From Geomonas anaerohicana (GTDB lineage: Bacteria > Desulfobacterota > Desulfuromonadia > Geobacterales > Geobacteraceae), in NCBI RefSeq assembly GCF_016458305.1, contig NZ_JAEMHL010000003.1, forward strand, positions 248,001 to 312,000: a stretch of DNA of 64,000 bases, given 5' to 3'. Positions within the stretch are counted from its first letter, which is position 1, and every line of letters begins with the position of its first letter. Of this stretch, positions 52,597 to 60,924 are shown one piece after another. The notes beneath the pieces are model-generated. The model ran no database searches. It saw only the letters and a list, made by a program, of their open reading frames with translations, and was not told the DNA's origin. The translations under genes were made by a program, and so were the position numbers.

Positions 52597-52717
52597 CCTG
52601 GTTCCCAAGCTCCAGCTTGGGAACCCCATATGGCGCAAAGCTCCAGCTTTGCATCCGAGGGAAGTTGGAGCTTCGGAGAGACTTTGCGTTCCCAAGGCGG
52701 ACCTTGGGAACGAGATC
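52597..52717 (-). repeat. R1 palindromic repeat, copy C (inverted)
   Basis: The same element as at 21012 and 44594, in opposite orientation, from CCTGGTTCCCAAGC to AACGAGATC. It is exactly enclosed by the inverted hairpin arms at 52552-52594 and 52747-52789. Confidence 0.85.
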
Positions 52718-52746
52718 AAGGTTCGTTAAGGTTAAGGTTAAGACAG

Positions 52747-52789
52747 AAGGGGCTGGAGATGAGGTGTAATTCCTCGCTCCAGCCCCTTT
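52747..52789. repeat. Right arm of composite inverted repeat
   Basis: It is the reverse complement of 52552-52594 with one inserted base. It is also a hairpin (AAGGGGCTGGAG / CTCCAGCCCCTT) followed by TTTG and six T's, 24 bp from the end of the PHP gene. Confidence 0.75.
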
Positions 52790-52812
52790 GTTTTTTGCTT
52801 TATCTGAGCCTG

Positions 52813-53670
52813 CTACGCCCGTTGTTTTTGAGCCCGCTTCAGCGCCTCGACACAGCTGTAGGGTATGGCCATACTCCCCTTGCCGGTGCCCATGTTGATC
52901 CCTTCCTCGATGCCGTGGTAGTCGGAACCGCCAGTCCAGATAAGGCCTTTCTTCTCTGCACTGGATACCAGGAACGCGCTTTCCTGCTCATTGCAGACGT
53001 TGTTGAAGGCCTCGACTCCGGCGAGCCCCATGGCGCAAAGTTCATCGATGATGCGGTTAAGCGTGTCACGGTCGTTGGTGATGGTGGTGGGATGGGCAAG
53101 CACCGCCACGCCGCCCAGCCTCTGCACCGTTGCCAGTGCCTCTTCCATCGGAAAGTACCGCTTGGGGACGTCGCACGGGAGCAGGTAACGCACGAAGGCG
53201 TCCTGCATGTCCCTGGCATATCCCTTGCCCATGAGGACCTGCGCGATGTGAGGGCGTCCCAGCGCCCCTCCCGCCAGTGCAGCCGCTTCGGCGCTGGAGA
53301 TGGGGGCTCTTCCTTCTATTGCCAGCTTCTCGTTGATGCGCCCCACGATCGCCTCGCCGCGCGCCTCCCTGCGGTCCCTGAATTCCTTGAGGATCAACTG
53401 CAATTGAGCATCGCGGTGGTCGAGGAGGTAGCCGAGCAGGTGGACGTCTTTAAACGAGCTGTAGGCCACCGAAAACTCCAATGCGGGCAGCACCTCCACG
53501 CCGGCGGCTGCGCCTGCCGCGAGCGCCTCGTCGATGCCGTCCACCGTGTCGTGGTCAGCCAGCGCGATGGACTTGAGCCCCAGCCCTTTGGCCATGGCCA
53601 CCAGTTCGGTGGGGGTGCGCACCCCGTCGGAAAACGTCGAATGTAAATGCAGGTCTACCAGTTCTCTCAT
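52813..53670 (-). CDS. PHP-domain phosphoesterase
   Basis: A 285-residue protein with all PHP metal motifs: DLHLHSTFSDG (residues 6-16), ADHDTVDG, the Glu in ALEFSV, LAHPTTI and GGSDYHG. This resembles nucleoside 3',5'-bisphosphate phosphatase / RNase AM-type (YciV/RnmAM) enzymes, which also act on RNA 5' ends. The exact substrate is not decided. Confidence 0.88.
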   Translation of the reverse strand: MRELVDLHLHSTFSDGVRTPTELVAMAKGLGLKSIALADHDTVDGIDEALAAGAAAGVEVLPALEFSVAYSSFKDVHLLGYLLDHRDAQLQLILKEFRDRREARGEAIVGRINEKLAIEGRAPISSAEAAALAGGALGRPHIAQVLMGKGYARDMQDAFVRYLLPCDVPKRYFPMEEALATVQRLGGVAVLAHPTTITNDRDTLNRIIDELCAMGLAGVEAFNNVCNEQESAFLVSSAEKKGLIWTGGSDYHGIEEGINMGTGKGSMAIPYSCVEALKRAQKQRA

Positions 53671-53746
53671 GTGTGCCTCTCGAATTTGATCAGGCCATTA
53701 TAGGGGGTTCTCACGTTTGTGCAACAGTTAAGGACGCAGTTAGCTG

Positions 53747-53775
53747 TTGCCTTGACGGGGACCATCTTGTATAAG
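53747..53775 (+). promoter_or_regulatory. Promoter-like site for the small membrane protein
   Basis: TTGCCT (53747-53752), a 17-bp spacer and TATAAG (53770-53775). It lies downstream of the in-frame GTG at 53719, which argues against that codon as the start of the following gene. Confidence 0.5.
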
Positions 53776-53808
53776 GAAGCATTACTTTTGGGAACGACAG
53801 AGGTGTGT

Positions 53809-54033
53809 GTGGCAAAGAGCAAGGGGATGGCAGGTGCGGTATTCGCTCTGTCGACGTTTATCATAGGGGGGCTTCTCACTTTTACCGGATTGGGGCTCAT
53901 AGCATTTATGAAGAACCAGGATCTGCTAGGCTGGGGCGAAGGGCGCAGTATCGGCATTCTGCTGGTCTGTGTCGGGCTTCTTGCTTCCATCATGGGCGTG
54001 CTGGTAATGCGTGTGATCACCAACAGGTTGTAA
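53809..54033 (+). CDS. Small two-helix membrane protein of unknown function
   Basis: A 74-residue protein starting at GTG 53809 (MAKSKGMAGAVFALSTF), chosen because AGAGG lies five bases upstream and a promoter lies between it and the alternative GTG 53719. There are two hydrophobic helices (about 8-32 and 46-70) joined by a short charged loop (KNQDLLGWGEGRS). It ends one base before the nth ATG and is probably co-transcribed with it. No family was recognised. Confidence 0.6.
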   Translation: MAKSKGMAGAVFALSTFIIGGLLTFTGLGLIAFMKNQDLLGWGEGRSIGILLVCVGLLASIMGVLVMRVITNRL

Positions 54034-54034
54034 C

Positions 54035-54691
54035 ATGAGGGATGACCAGATCCACCAGGCGATAGCGATCCTCACCGAGGCCGTCAAGGCGTGGGTGAGT
54101 CCCGCGGTGACCATTGTCGCCACCCAGGGCAAGGATCCTTTCAAGGTGCTGGTCTCCTGCATCCTCTCGCTTAGAACCCGCGACCAGGTTACCGCCGAGG
54201 CATCGGCCAGGATTTTTGCGCTGGCGGACACCCCTGAAAAGATGGCCCGCCTGGATGTGCCGCAGGTCGAGGCCGCCATCTACCCGGTCGGCTTCTACCG
54301 CGTCAAGGCCGAACAGATTCTCGAGATTTCGCGCTCCTTGTGCGAACTGTATCGTGGCGCGGTGCCGGATGATCTGGAAACGCTGTTGAAGTTCAAGGGG
54401 GTAGGGCGCAAGACGGCCAACCTGGTGCTCACCCTCGGTTTCGGCAAGCCCGGTATCTGCGTCGATATCCACGTGCACAGGATCTGCAACCGCTGGGGTT
54501 ACGTCAAGACCCGCACTCCGGAACAGACCGAATTCGCACTGAGAGAGAAGCTGCCGGCTGAGTACTGGATCATAATCAACGATCTTCTGGTAACTTTCGG
54601 GCAGAACCAGTGCACGCCGCTTTCACCGAAATGCTCTACCTGTCCGTTGTATGATCTCTGCGATAGGGTGTCAGTTACCAAATCAAGATAA
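54035..54691 (+). CDS. nth: Endonuclease III (DNA glycosylase/AP lyase)
   Basis: A 218-residue HhH-GPD enzyme repairing oxidised pyrimidines. The HhH motif LLKFKGVGRKTANLVL holds catalytic Lys126, Asp144 is in VDIHVHR, and the [4Fe-4S] ligands are Cys193, Cys200, Cys203 and Cys209. Length is normal (E. coli 211). It follows the small membrane protein gene directly. Confidence 0.96.
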   Translation: MRDDQIHQAIAILTEAVKAWVSPAVTIVATQGKDPFKVLVSCILSLRTRDQVTAEASARIFALADTPEKMARLDVPQVEAAIYPVGFYRVKAEQILEISRSLCELYRGAVPDDLETLLKFKGVGRKTANLVLTLGFGKPGICVDIHVHRICNRWGYVKTRTPEQTEFALREKLPAEYWIIINDLLVTFGQNQCTPLSPKCSTCPLYDLCDRVSVTKSR

Positions 54692-54799
54692 AACAGTGTT
54701 GCACAAACTGGCTCTTTGAGTATAATGGGGCCTTGAGTTTTTTCAGTTAAGCAAAAATGCTATCCGCTGATGCCAAGCATCAGCCACTCTGGGGGGATT

Positions 54800-55657
54800 A
54801 TGCTTAAGAAGATAGGTTTCGTCGGTCTGGGCACCGTCGGTGTTCACATGGCAGCTAACCTTGCCAAGTCGGACTACCAATTAACGGTGTTTGACCAAGA
54901 CGCAAATGCGATGGCTGAGCTTGCCAAGCTGGGCGTGAAAGTCGGCGATTCGCCGATGGCGACCGCCAAGGGGCAGGACCTGGTCATCGTGATCGTGCCG
55001 GAGAGCAAGTACCTGGTCTTTGGCGAGAACGGCGTCCTGGAAGGGATCGATCCCGGCACCATCCTGGTCGACATGGGCACCCACTGCCTGGAGACCATCG
55101 AGCGCATGGCCGAAGAAGCCAAGAAGCGCCGCGTCATGTTCCTCGAGGCACCGGTCTGGGGGAGCAAGGAGCATGCGGCCAACGGTCTGCTGACCATCCT
55201 GGCCGGCGGTGACGAGGCCCTTTTGGGGCGCTGCCGCGAGCCGTTCTCCTATTTCGGCCTCAATATCATCCACATCGGCAAGATCGGCGACGCCACCCGC
55301 ATGAAGCTCATCGTCAACCTGCTGCAGGCCGAGATGATGCAGTCGCTTTCCGAAGGTCTGGTTTTCGGCGAGAGGATGGGCTTCAAGCCGGACAAGATCC
55401 TCGAAGTGCTCGACTCCGGCGGGGTTGCCTCGCCGCTGTTCCACTCCAAGGGGCGCTCCATCGCGCGTGGCGACTTCAGCCGCAACCTGGCGCTCAAGTA
55501 CGTCGACTCGCAGATGCGGCGCGTGCTGGAGATGGCCGAGAAGCTGGAGCTCGACCTGCCGGCCGCGAAGACCGTTTCCGCCATTTACGATCAGGCCGTC
55601 CAGGACGGCAGGGGCGAGGAAGACTTCTCCGCCATCGTGAAGCTGCTGCGCAAGTAA
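54800..55657 (+). CDS. beta-Hydroxyacid dehydrogenase (3-hydroxyisobutyrate dehydrogenase family)
   Basis: A 285-residue oxidoreductase. The NAD(P) fold is GFVGLGTVGVHMAANL (residues 5-20), and the catalytic Lys lies in GDATRMKLIVNLL (about 170). The substrate segment is APVWGSKEHAANGLLTILAGG. Start 54800 (MLKKIGFVGLG) is preferred over 54770 because GGGGGGA precedes it and the fold begins there. Relatives in Geobacter reduce succinic semialdehyde or glyoxylate; this is inference. Confidence 0.88.
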   Translation: MLKKIGFVGLGTVGVHMAANLAKSDYQLTVFDQDANAMAELAKLGVKVGDSPMATAKGQDLVIVIVPESKYLVFGENGVLEGIDPGTILVDMGTHCLETIERMAEEAKKRRVMFLEAPVWGSKEHAANGLLTILAGGDEALLGRCREPFSYFGLNIIHIGKIGDATRMKLIVNLLQAEMMQSLSEGLVFGERMGFKPDKILEVLDSGGVASPLFHSKGRSIARGDFSRNLALKYVDSQMRRVLEMAEKLELDLPAAKTVSAIYDQAVQDGRGEEDFSAIVKLLRK

Positions 55658-55683
55658 TTACGTTCCGATACCGCTGCCAAAAG

Positions 55684-55712
55684 AGGCGCCCCCAAAAGGG
55701 CGCCTTTTTTTT
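55684..55712 (+). terminator. Terminator after the dehydrogenase gene
   Basis: AGGCGCCC / GGGCGCCT (55684-55691 with 55698-55705) and eight T's. Confidence 0.93.
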
Positions 55713-55716
55713 GTCC

Positions 55717-55966
55717 TGTAGGGGCGAATAATCATTCGCCCTGTTTGCTCGAAGGGGCAGGCTCCGTAGGTGCCTGTCCCTTTAGCGGGACGCTCCATTC
55801 CGCTCGGCCCCTTTACCTAAACATTAAGGGGCCAGGCACCTAGCGGAGCCAGTCCCCCCAAGCGCCGCCTGTGCCCTAGCGTTCCCCCCTTTGCGAAGGG
55901 GGGATAGGGGAGGGGCCTCGCCAGCACGGCGCATCAAAGGCGGGCGAATGATTATTCGCCCCTGCA
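55717..55966. repeat. R4 MITE-like element with GGGCGAAT terminal inverted repeats
   Basis: The 25-bp ends (TGTAGGGGCGAATAATCATT plus CGCCC at 55717-55741, and its inverse at 55942-55966) match at 24 of 25 positions. Each end is itself palindromic around AATAATCATT. The 200-bp interior contains an R3 copy (55752-55858) and a CCCCCCTTTGCGAAGGGGGG hairpin. No coding potential was found. Confidence 0.8.
55752..55858. repeat. R3 repeat, copy 3, nested in R4
   Basis: GGCAGGCTCCG...GGTGCCTGTCCC at the left and GGCCAGGCACC...GGAGCCAGTCCCC at the right form an inverted pair around about 50 bp, matching copies at 28256 and 44467. Confidence 0.75.
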
Positions 55967-56099
55967 GGCGGGGGGGTAACACCTCCTTCGCTTTCTACCT
56001 GCCGCTGAAAATGAAAAAAAATTGTGTGTACAAAAAACTTCAAGCTGCAGTAAAAATAGATATTCAATTTTTCGAGCACAATTGAAGCGGTTTTAGTAT

Positions 56100-56139
56100 G
56101 TGCTAATTGTTGTTCAGGTGCAGTAATAACAATTAGCAC
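56100..56139. promoter_or_regulatory. 12-bp inverted repeat upstream of ftsH (possible operator)
   Basis: GTGCTAATTGTT (56100-56111) and AACAATTAGCAC (56128-56139) are perfect inverted copies with a 16-bp spacer, 85 bp before the ftsH start. It resembles an inside-out CIRCE half-site, but spacing and order differ from CIRCE. The binding protein is unknown. Confidence 0.5.
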
Positions 56140-56194
56140 TTTTCACTGTTACGGTTATCAAAACTCAATATAGTACTGTATAAGCCGTGACATT

Positions 56195-56214
56195 ATTACT
56201 ACTACAGTAGTAAT
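56195..56214 (+). promoter_or_regulatory. Leader hairpin covering the ftsH ribosome-site region
   Basis: ATTACTACT and AGTAGTAAT form a 9-bp inverted repeat with a two-base centre, ending one base before the GGGAGA ribosome site. It could act as a thermolabile or protein-bound stem. Its low GC content makes it weak. Confidence 0.4.
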
Positions 56215-56223
56215 GGGAGAACT

Positions 56224-58014
56224 ATGGGGAACACGAGAAACAAGAAGCTTATGTTGTTGGGCCTGTCTTTGAGCTTTTTGGCCGTCGCTGGTTACGGCTT
56301 CTATTCCTGGCAACAATCACATGCGGACCATAGCAGGCAGATCAGCTACACCACCTTCATCCAGAAAGTTTCCGCCGGCAACATAGCCAAAGTGAGGATC
56401 GTCGGGGACGAGATCACTGCTCACGCCAAAAACGGAGAGCAATTCAGTCTCTTTCTTCCGGCCGGAGCCTACCTGGGCGACTTGCTCATCGCCAAAAAGG
56501 TCGATTTTTCCTCCACACCTCCTTCCGGCGGACCGAATTGGTTCGAAATCGGGTTCCTGGTCGCCATAGGCATCTTCCTGTTCGCCATCCTCAGGCGTTT
56601 TACCGGCATCGGTCGAAGCCGCGCCCGCATGGTCGACTACTCCGAATCGACCACCCGTTTCGGAGATGTGGCCGGCGCCGAGGAGGCCAAGGCGGAACTG
56701 CAGGATACGGTCGAGTTTCTCAAGGATCCGGAGAAGTTCTCTACCTTGGGCGGCAAGATGCCCACCGGCGTGCTTCTCGTGGGTCCTCCGGGCACCGGCA
56801 AGACCCTGATCGCCAGGGCGGTGGCCGGTGAGGCCGATGTTCCCTTCTTCTCCATCTCAGGTTCCGAATTCGTGGAGATGTACGTCGGCGTGGGCGCCTC
56901 CCGGGTCAGGGACCTGTTCGCCCAGGCCAAGAAGGCAGCGCCGTGCATCGTCTTCATCGACGAGATCGACGCGGTCGGTCGCAAGCGTGACGCCGCCGCG
57001 GGGGGCGGCGCCAGCGACGAGCGGGACCAGACGCTGAACCAGCTGCTGGTCGAGATGGACGGTTTTGAGGTCAATTCGGGGATCGTGGTGCTCGCTGCCA
57101 CCAACCGCCCCGAGATCCTCGACGACGCGCTGCTGCGCTCCGGGCGCTTCGACCGCCAGGTCACCGTGGGCTCGCCCGACATCAGGGGACGCGAAGCGAT
57201 CCTCAAGGTGCACGCCAAGAACGTCCCGCTGCACGACGAGGTCGACCTGATGGTGATCGCCCGCGGCACCCCTGGCTTCTCCGGCGCCGATCTGGCCAAC
57301 GTGGTCAACGAGGCCGCCATACTCGCGGCGCGCTCCAACAAGGGTGTCGTGGAGATGATCGACTTCGATCTGGCCAAGGACAAGGTGCTCATGGGCGCCG
57401 AGAAAAAGTCCATGGTCCTCTCCGACAAACTGAAGCTTTCCACCGCGTACCACGAGGCGGGTCACGTGCTGGTCGCCAAATTGACCCCGGGTTCCGACCC
57501 GGTGCACAAGGTGACCATCATCCCCAGGGGTAGGGCGATGGGAGTGACGGTGCAGATCCCCGAAGACGACATCTACTGCTACACCAAGGAGATGCTGGTC
57601 GCCCACCTCAAGGTACTCATGGGCGGACGCGCCGCCGAGGAGCTGATCTACAGCACTACTACCACGGGGGCGGGCAACGACCTGGCGCGAGCTACCGACA
57701 CCGCGCGCAGGATGGTCAGCGAGTGGGGCATGTCGCGCGCCTTCGGTCCGGTCGCTTTCGGGCACAACGAGAATACCGATAACGGCGGGAAGAAAGGCTT
57801 CAGCGACGTCACCGCGCGGGAGATGGACAACGAGATCCGCTCCATCGTTAGTGGCTGTTACTCCGACGTCGTGACACTGTTGCAGGAGCACATGGATGCC
57901 CTGGAGCGGCTGACTCGGGAACTGGTAGTCAAAGAGACCCTCGACGCTGCCGAGATCGACGCCATCCTTGGTTTCGGCGACAACAGCGACGAGCCCATAT
58001 CCGCAGCAGCCTGA
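56224..58014 (+). CDS. ftsH: ATP-dependent zinc metalloprotease FtsH
   Basis: A 596-residue membrane AAA+ protease. TM1 (9-27), a periplasmic domain, TM2 (about 106-123), then AAA with Walker A GPPGTGKT (187-194), Walker B IVFIDEID and [21 protein letters not shown]. The zinc site is HEAGH (His410, His414) with Asp486 in GNDLARATD. It degrades membrane and regulatory proteins. It is 30-50 residues shorter at the C-terminus than E. coli FtsH, and no folK or tilS is nearby, so it may be a second FtsH paralogue. Confidence 0.95.
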   Translation: MGNTRNKKLMLLGLSLSFLAVAGYGFYSWQQSHADHSRQISYTTFIQKVSAGNIAKVRIVGDEITAHAKNGEQFSLFLPAGAYLGDLLIAKKVDFSSTPPSGGPNWFEIGFLVAIGIFLFAILRRFTGIGRSRARMVDYSESTTRFGDVAGAEEAKAELQDTVEFLKDPEKFSTLGGKMPTGVLLVGPPGTGKTLIARAVAGEADVPFFSISGSEFVEMYVGVGASRVRDLFAQAKKAAPCIVFIDEIDAVGRKRDAAAGGGASDERDQTLNQLLVEMDGFEVNSGIVVLAATNRPEILDDALLRSGRFDRQVTVGSPDIRGREAILKVHAKNVPLHDEVDLMVIARGTPGFSGADLANVVNEAAILAARSNKGVVEMIDFDLAKDKVLMGAEKKSMVLSDKLKLSTAYHEAGHVLVAKLTPGSDPVHKVTIIPRGRAMGVTVQIPEDDIYCYTKEMLVAHLKVLMGGRAAEELIYSTTTTGAGNDLARATDTARRMVSEWGMSRAFGPVAFGHNENTDNGGKKGFSDVTAREMDNEIRSIVSGCYSDVVTLLQEHMDALERLTRELVVKETLDAAEIDAILGFGDNSDEPISAAA

Positions 58015-58168
58015 CACCTCTGTCCCACATCAAACGGGGGGGCGGCGCGCTCTACACCAAGCGCCTGTCCCCCCTCACTTTTCCCGCCAGCAGCAAAAGC
58101 TTGCCCCCCCAGCCGATCGATGTTATGAAAGAGCCTGGCTTTGGCCGATCAGAATCGAGGAGCACCCG

Positions 58169-58642
58169 ATGACCAATAACGACGTCTTTCGCAGATTGCG
58201 CTACGCGCTTAACCTCAACACCCAGGCTGTCGTGGAGGCATTCCGGCTTTCGGACGTGAAGATGGGGCAGGCGGACATTACCAGCCTGGTCAAGAAGGAC
58301 GATGAGGAAGGGTTCCGCGAGTGCGGCGATGACGTTCTGCAGGCCTTCCTGGACGGGCTGATCGCCTTGAAGCGGGGCAAGCGCGAAGGTGCGGAGGACA
58401 AGGCGGCAGCCACACCGGAGCAACTGACTAACAACGACATCCTCAAGAAGATCCGTATCGCCCTGAGCCTGAAAGAGGACGAGATGCTGGCGATCTTCAA
58501 GCTGGCCAAGTTCCCGGTTTCCAAGTCCGAGCTGAGCGCGGTGTTCCGTGCCAAGGGGCAGGAGAACTACAAGCCCTGCGGCGACCAGATGCTACGCAAT
58601 TTCCTCAAGGGACTGACCATGAAATACCGGGAAGGTGCCTAG
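58169..58642 (+). CDS. DUF1456 (YehS-like) family protein
   Basis: A 157-residue protein made of two repeats: TNNDVFRRLRYALNL and TNNDILKKIRIALSL, each followed by a helix bundle and ending with CGDDVLQAFLDGL or CGDQMLRNFLKGL. This is the duplicated DUF1456 pattern. The start at 58169 follows GAGGAG; the frame is also open upstream into ftsH. Function is unknown. Confidence 0.88.
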   Translation: MTNNDVFRRLRYALNLNTQAVVEAFRLSDVKMGQADITSLVKKDDEEGFRECGDDVLQAFLDGLIALKRGKREGAEDKAAATPEQLTNNDILKKIRIALSLKEDEMLAIFKLAKFPVSKSELSAVFRAKGQENYKPCGDQMLRNFLKGLTMKYREGA

Positions 58643-58667
58643 AACTAAAGGCTGAAGGGAGGTTCGC

Positions 58668-59099
58668 TTGGACCGTCACGAAGTCAGAGAGGCCGCCGTC
58701 GCGGACGGAACTGCCGAAGCCGAAGCTGCTGCTGAAGCTGCCGAAGCTGCCGAAGCTGCCGAAGCTGCTGCTGCGAAAACTGCCGAAGTTCTCGACCCGG
58801 CTGTCATCGCCCGCGGCCTCGCCGCTGTGCGCAAGCGCCGCTGGTGCCTCTGGATCGTCCTCATCGTTTACCTGCCCACCATGTACCTGACCCAGAAGAT
58901 TACCCATTCCTTCAGCGGATCCATGCCGGTCTTTTTCTGCTGGTTCGCGGTTCTGCTTGGCGTCATGTTCTATTCCGCCACCGCTCGTTGTCCTCGCTGC
59001 CGCAACTACTACCATATGCACGGCATGATGTTACTTTACCTGCGCAAGTGCCTGCACTGCCAACTCCCTCTCACCAACGACAAGGGCGACAAACTCTAA
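58668..59099 (+). CDS. Membrane protein with Ala-Glu-Ala repeat tail and zinc-ribbon-like end
   Basis: A 143-residue protein with TTG start 58668, supported by AAGGGAGG upstream. Residues 15-40 are a near-perfect Ala-Glu-Ala repeat coded by tandem 9-bp GCCGAAGCT units. Two TM helices follow (about 58-76 and 86-102), then a CPRC...CLHC pair (about 108-131) that looks like a zinc ribbon. No family was recognised. It overlaps the convergent lipoprotein gene by four bases. Confidence 0.65.
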   Translation: MDRHEVREAAVADGTAEAEAAAEAAEAAEAAEAAAAKTAEVLDPAVIARGLAAVRKRRWCLWIVLIVYLPTMYLTQKITHSFSGSMPVFFCWFAVLLGVMFYSATARCPRCRNYYHMHGMMLLYLRKCLHCQLPLTNDKGDKL

Positions 59100-59764
59100 G
59101 GAGGGGTTGCTCCCTTTCCCTGGTTCGTTTCACTGTATGCCCTCTGCGCCCTGTCCACCACTGACAGTTCCGTCTCGAGCTCGTACAAGAGACTGTCCCC
59201 ATCCACGCCGCTTTTGCGTATGAAAACCTCCATGTCCCTCACCCCTTGCTCGCTCAACTCCCGGGACAGGTACCCATCGATAGCCTCGATGTCGAACTCG
59301 AAGGCGCGGTAGGCGCGCTGTACCGCTTGCCCTTGCTCGGCTATGGGCTCGAAGGCGTCTCCCAACTCCATGCGCGGCAGTCGCGCATTCCGCGAAAGCC
59401 TCGGGTAACGACACTCTCCAGCCGACTTTTCCGCTTCGACCAGGTAGGAGTTCCCCTGGTAATGCATGCCGTTAGCGTGTTGCACCAGCTTTTCGCCAGC
59501 GCCGGTCATGGTGTCCACCTCTTCCCGGAAGGCCCGGTAGGCCCGCGGCAGGTCGGCCGCGTCGGCGAACCTGACATCATCGAGCGCCTTACGCGTTTCC
59601 TGTGTCTTTAGCTGCGCGTACTGCAGATCGTCCTGTATCGTCTGCAGTGATGCGCTACTCCCTTGCCGCGACCCGCCCCACCACGACGTGCATCCCGTCA
59701 ATGAAATCCCAATGAAGACTACTGCCAGCCAACCGAGAGAGTGGGGTGAGTTCAGTTGTCTCAT
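59096..59764 (-). CDS. Lipoprotein, DUF2959-like
   Basis: A 222-residue protein with a lipoprotein signal: the lipobox LTGC puts the lipidated Cys at residue 25. The mature part is mostly helical with a long heptad-like region (SLQTIQDDLQYAQLKTQETR) and resembles DUF2959 envelope proteins, though this match is from memory and weak. The residue after Cys is Thr, so outer-membrane sorting is expected. Confidence 0.65.
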   Translation of the reverse strand: MRQLNSPHSLGWLAVVFIGISLTGCTSWWGGSRQGSSASLQTIQDDLQYAQLKTQETRKALDDVRFADAADLPRAYRAFREEVDTMTGAGEKLVQHANGMHYQGNSYLVEAEKSAGECRYPRLSRNARLPRMELGDAFEPIAEQGQAVQRAYRAFEFDIEAIDGYLSRELSEQGVRDMEVFIRKSGVDGDSLLYELETELSVVDRAQRAYSETNQGKGATPP

Positions 59765-60018
59765 GACAGGCTCCTGTTATGCTATTGCGATTGGTTAATC
59801 GTACTTAATGTGCAGCGGGTGTCAACGCAGCTGGCGGAACAATATCCCGGCAGCCGTCCGGACCGCGCCAGCAACGACTATTGCCAACAAGGCGCTGCCG
59901 GATCCTGCGGTTTTTGGTAAAATGAGCATACTTATCTCACCTGCTAATGAGACTGGACGCGATTCAATTAGAGCTGTGTTTGCCGTATTCATTGGTAATC
60001 AGCAGCGTGGAGGAGATC

Positions 60019-60804
60019 ATGAAAAAGTATCTTTTGGCTTTGATGATGACCTTGGTAGCGCAAGGGGCCGGAGCCGCAGTGGTGGGACATAACGTGGAGT
60101 ACCGCCAGGGGGATACGGTCCTCGAGGGATACCTGGCCTATGATGACACCATCAAGGAGAAGCGCCCGGGTGTGCTCATCATCCACGAGTGGACCGGCGT
60201 GAGCCCATACGAGAAGATGCGTGCCGAGCAGCTTGCCAGGCTTGGCTACGTTGCCTTTGCAGCCGACATCTACGGCAAGGGAGTGCGCCCGGTCGGACCC
60301 GAGCAGGCCGCCAAGGAAGCAGCCAAGTACCGGGGAAACGACCGGAGCCTGATCCGTGCGCGTGGCGCGGCAGGGCTTGAGACGCTGGCCGGGCTGCCCC
60401 AGGTTGATCCCAAGCGGCTGGCGGTGATGGGGTACTGCTTCGGCGGCACGGCCGCGCTGGAGTTGGCCAGGAGCGGCGCCGACGTGCTGGGTACGGTCAG
60501 CTTCCACGGCGGGCTCAGTACCCCCAATCCAGCCGACGCTAAGAATATACGCGGCAAGGTCCTCGCGCTGCACGGGGCCGATGACCCCTACGTGAAGCCT
60601 GACGAGGTGGCTGCGTTCCAGAAGGAGATGCGGGATGCCAAGGTGGACTGGCAGATGAATTATTACGGCAACGCGGTGCACAGCTTCACCAATCCCAAGT
60701 CAGGCAATGACAACAGCAAAGGGGCCGCGTACAACGAGAAGGCAGACCGGCGTTCCTTCGAGGCCATGAAGCTTTTCTTCAACGAGATATTCGGAACTCG
60801 ATAG
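60019..60804 (+). CDS. Exported dienelactone hydrolase family protein
   Basis: A 261-residue alpha/beta hydrolase with a signal peptide (MKKYLLALMMTLVAQGAGAA). The catalytic triad is Cys140 (GYCFGG), Asp189 (GADDPYVKP) and His221 (AVHSFT), the dienelactone hydrolase set. Start 60019 follows GGAGGAGA; the frame is open upstream to 59947 without a ribosome site. Periplasmic location makes a role in the chlorocatechol pathway unlikely; the substrate is unknown. Confidence 0.88.
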   Translation: MKKYLLALMMTLVAQGAGAAVVGHNVEYRQGDTVLEGYLAYDDTIKEKRPGVLIIHEWTGVSPYEKMRAEQLARLGYVAFAADIYGKGVRPVGPEQAAKEAAKYRGNDRSLIRARGAAGLETLAGLPQVDPKRLAVMGYCFGGTAALELARSGADVLGTVSFHGGLSTPNPADAKNIRGKVLALHGADDPYVKPDEVAAFQKEMRDAKVDWQMNYYGNAVHSFTNPKSGNDNSKGAAYNEKADRRSFEAMKLFFNEIFGTR

Positions 60805-60828
60805 GCGATTCCGGCATGTGGTCCACTG

Positions 60829-60921
60829 CTCCTCCCCCCCGGAGGGAGGAGGTTGGGAGGGGGGATGTATTTGGTTGCTACTTTTTGAGCTCCCTGCCCC
60901 TCCCCCTCCTGGGGAGGGGAG
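60829..60921. repeat. R2 C/G-rich palindromic element, copy 4
   Basis: Arms CTCCTCCCCCCCGGAGGGAG and CCCTCCCCCTCCTGGGGAGG flank about 45 bp. It lies between the hydrolase gene and the LigD remnant. Confidence 0.8.
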
Positions 60922-60924
60922 TGA

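Noticed and set aside
53719-53808. Thirty-codon N-terminal extension of the small membrane protein
   Set aside because: A promoter-like site (53747-53775) lies after that GTG and a better ribosome site precedes GTG 53809.
56100-56139. CIRCE heat-shock operator upstream of ftsH
   Set aside because: CIRCE is TTAGCACTC-N9-GAGTGCTAA. Here the half-sites are in the reverse order, with a 16-bp spacer and different inner bases, so it is listed only as an unknown dyad.
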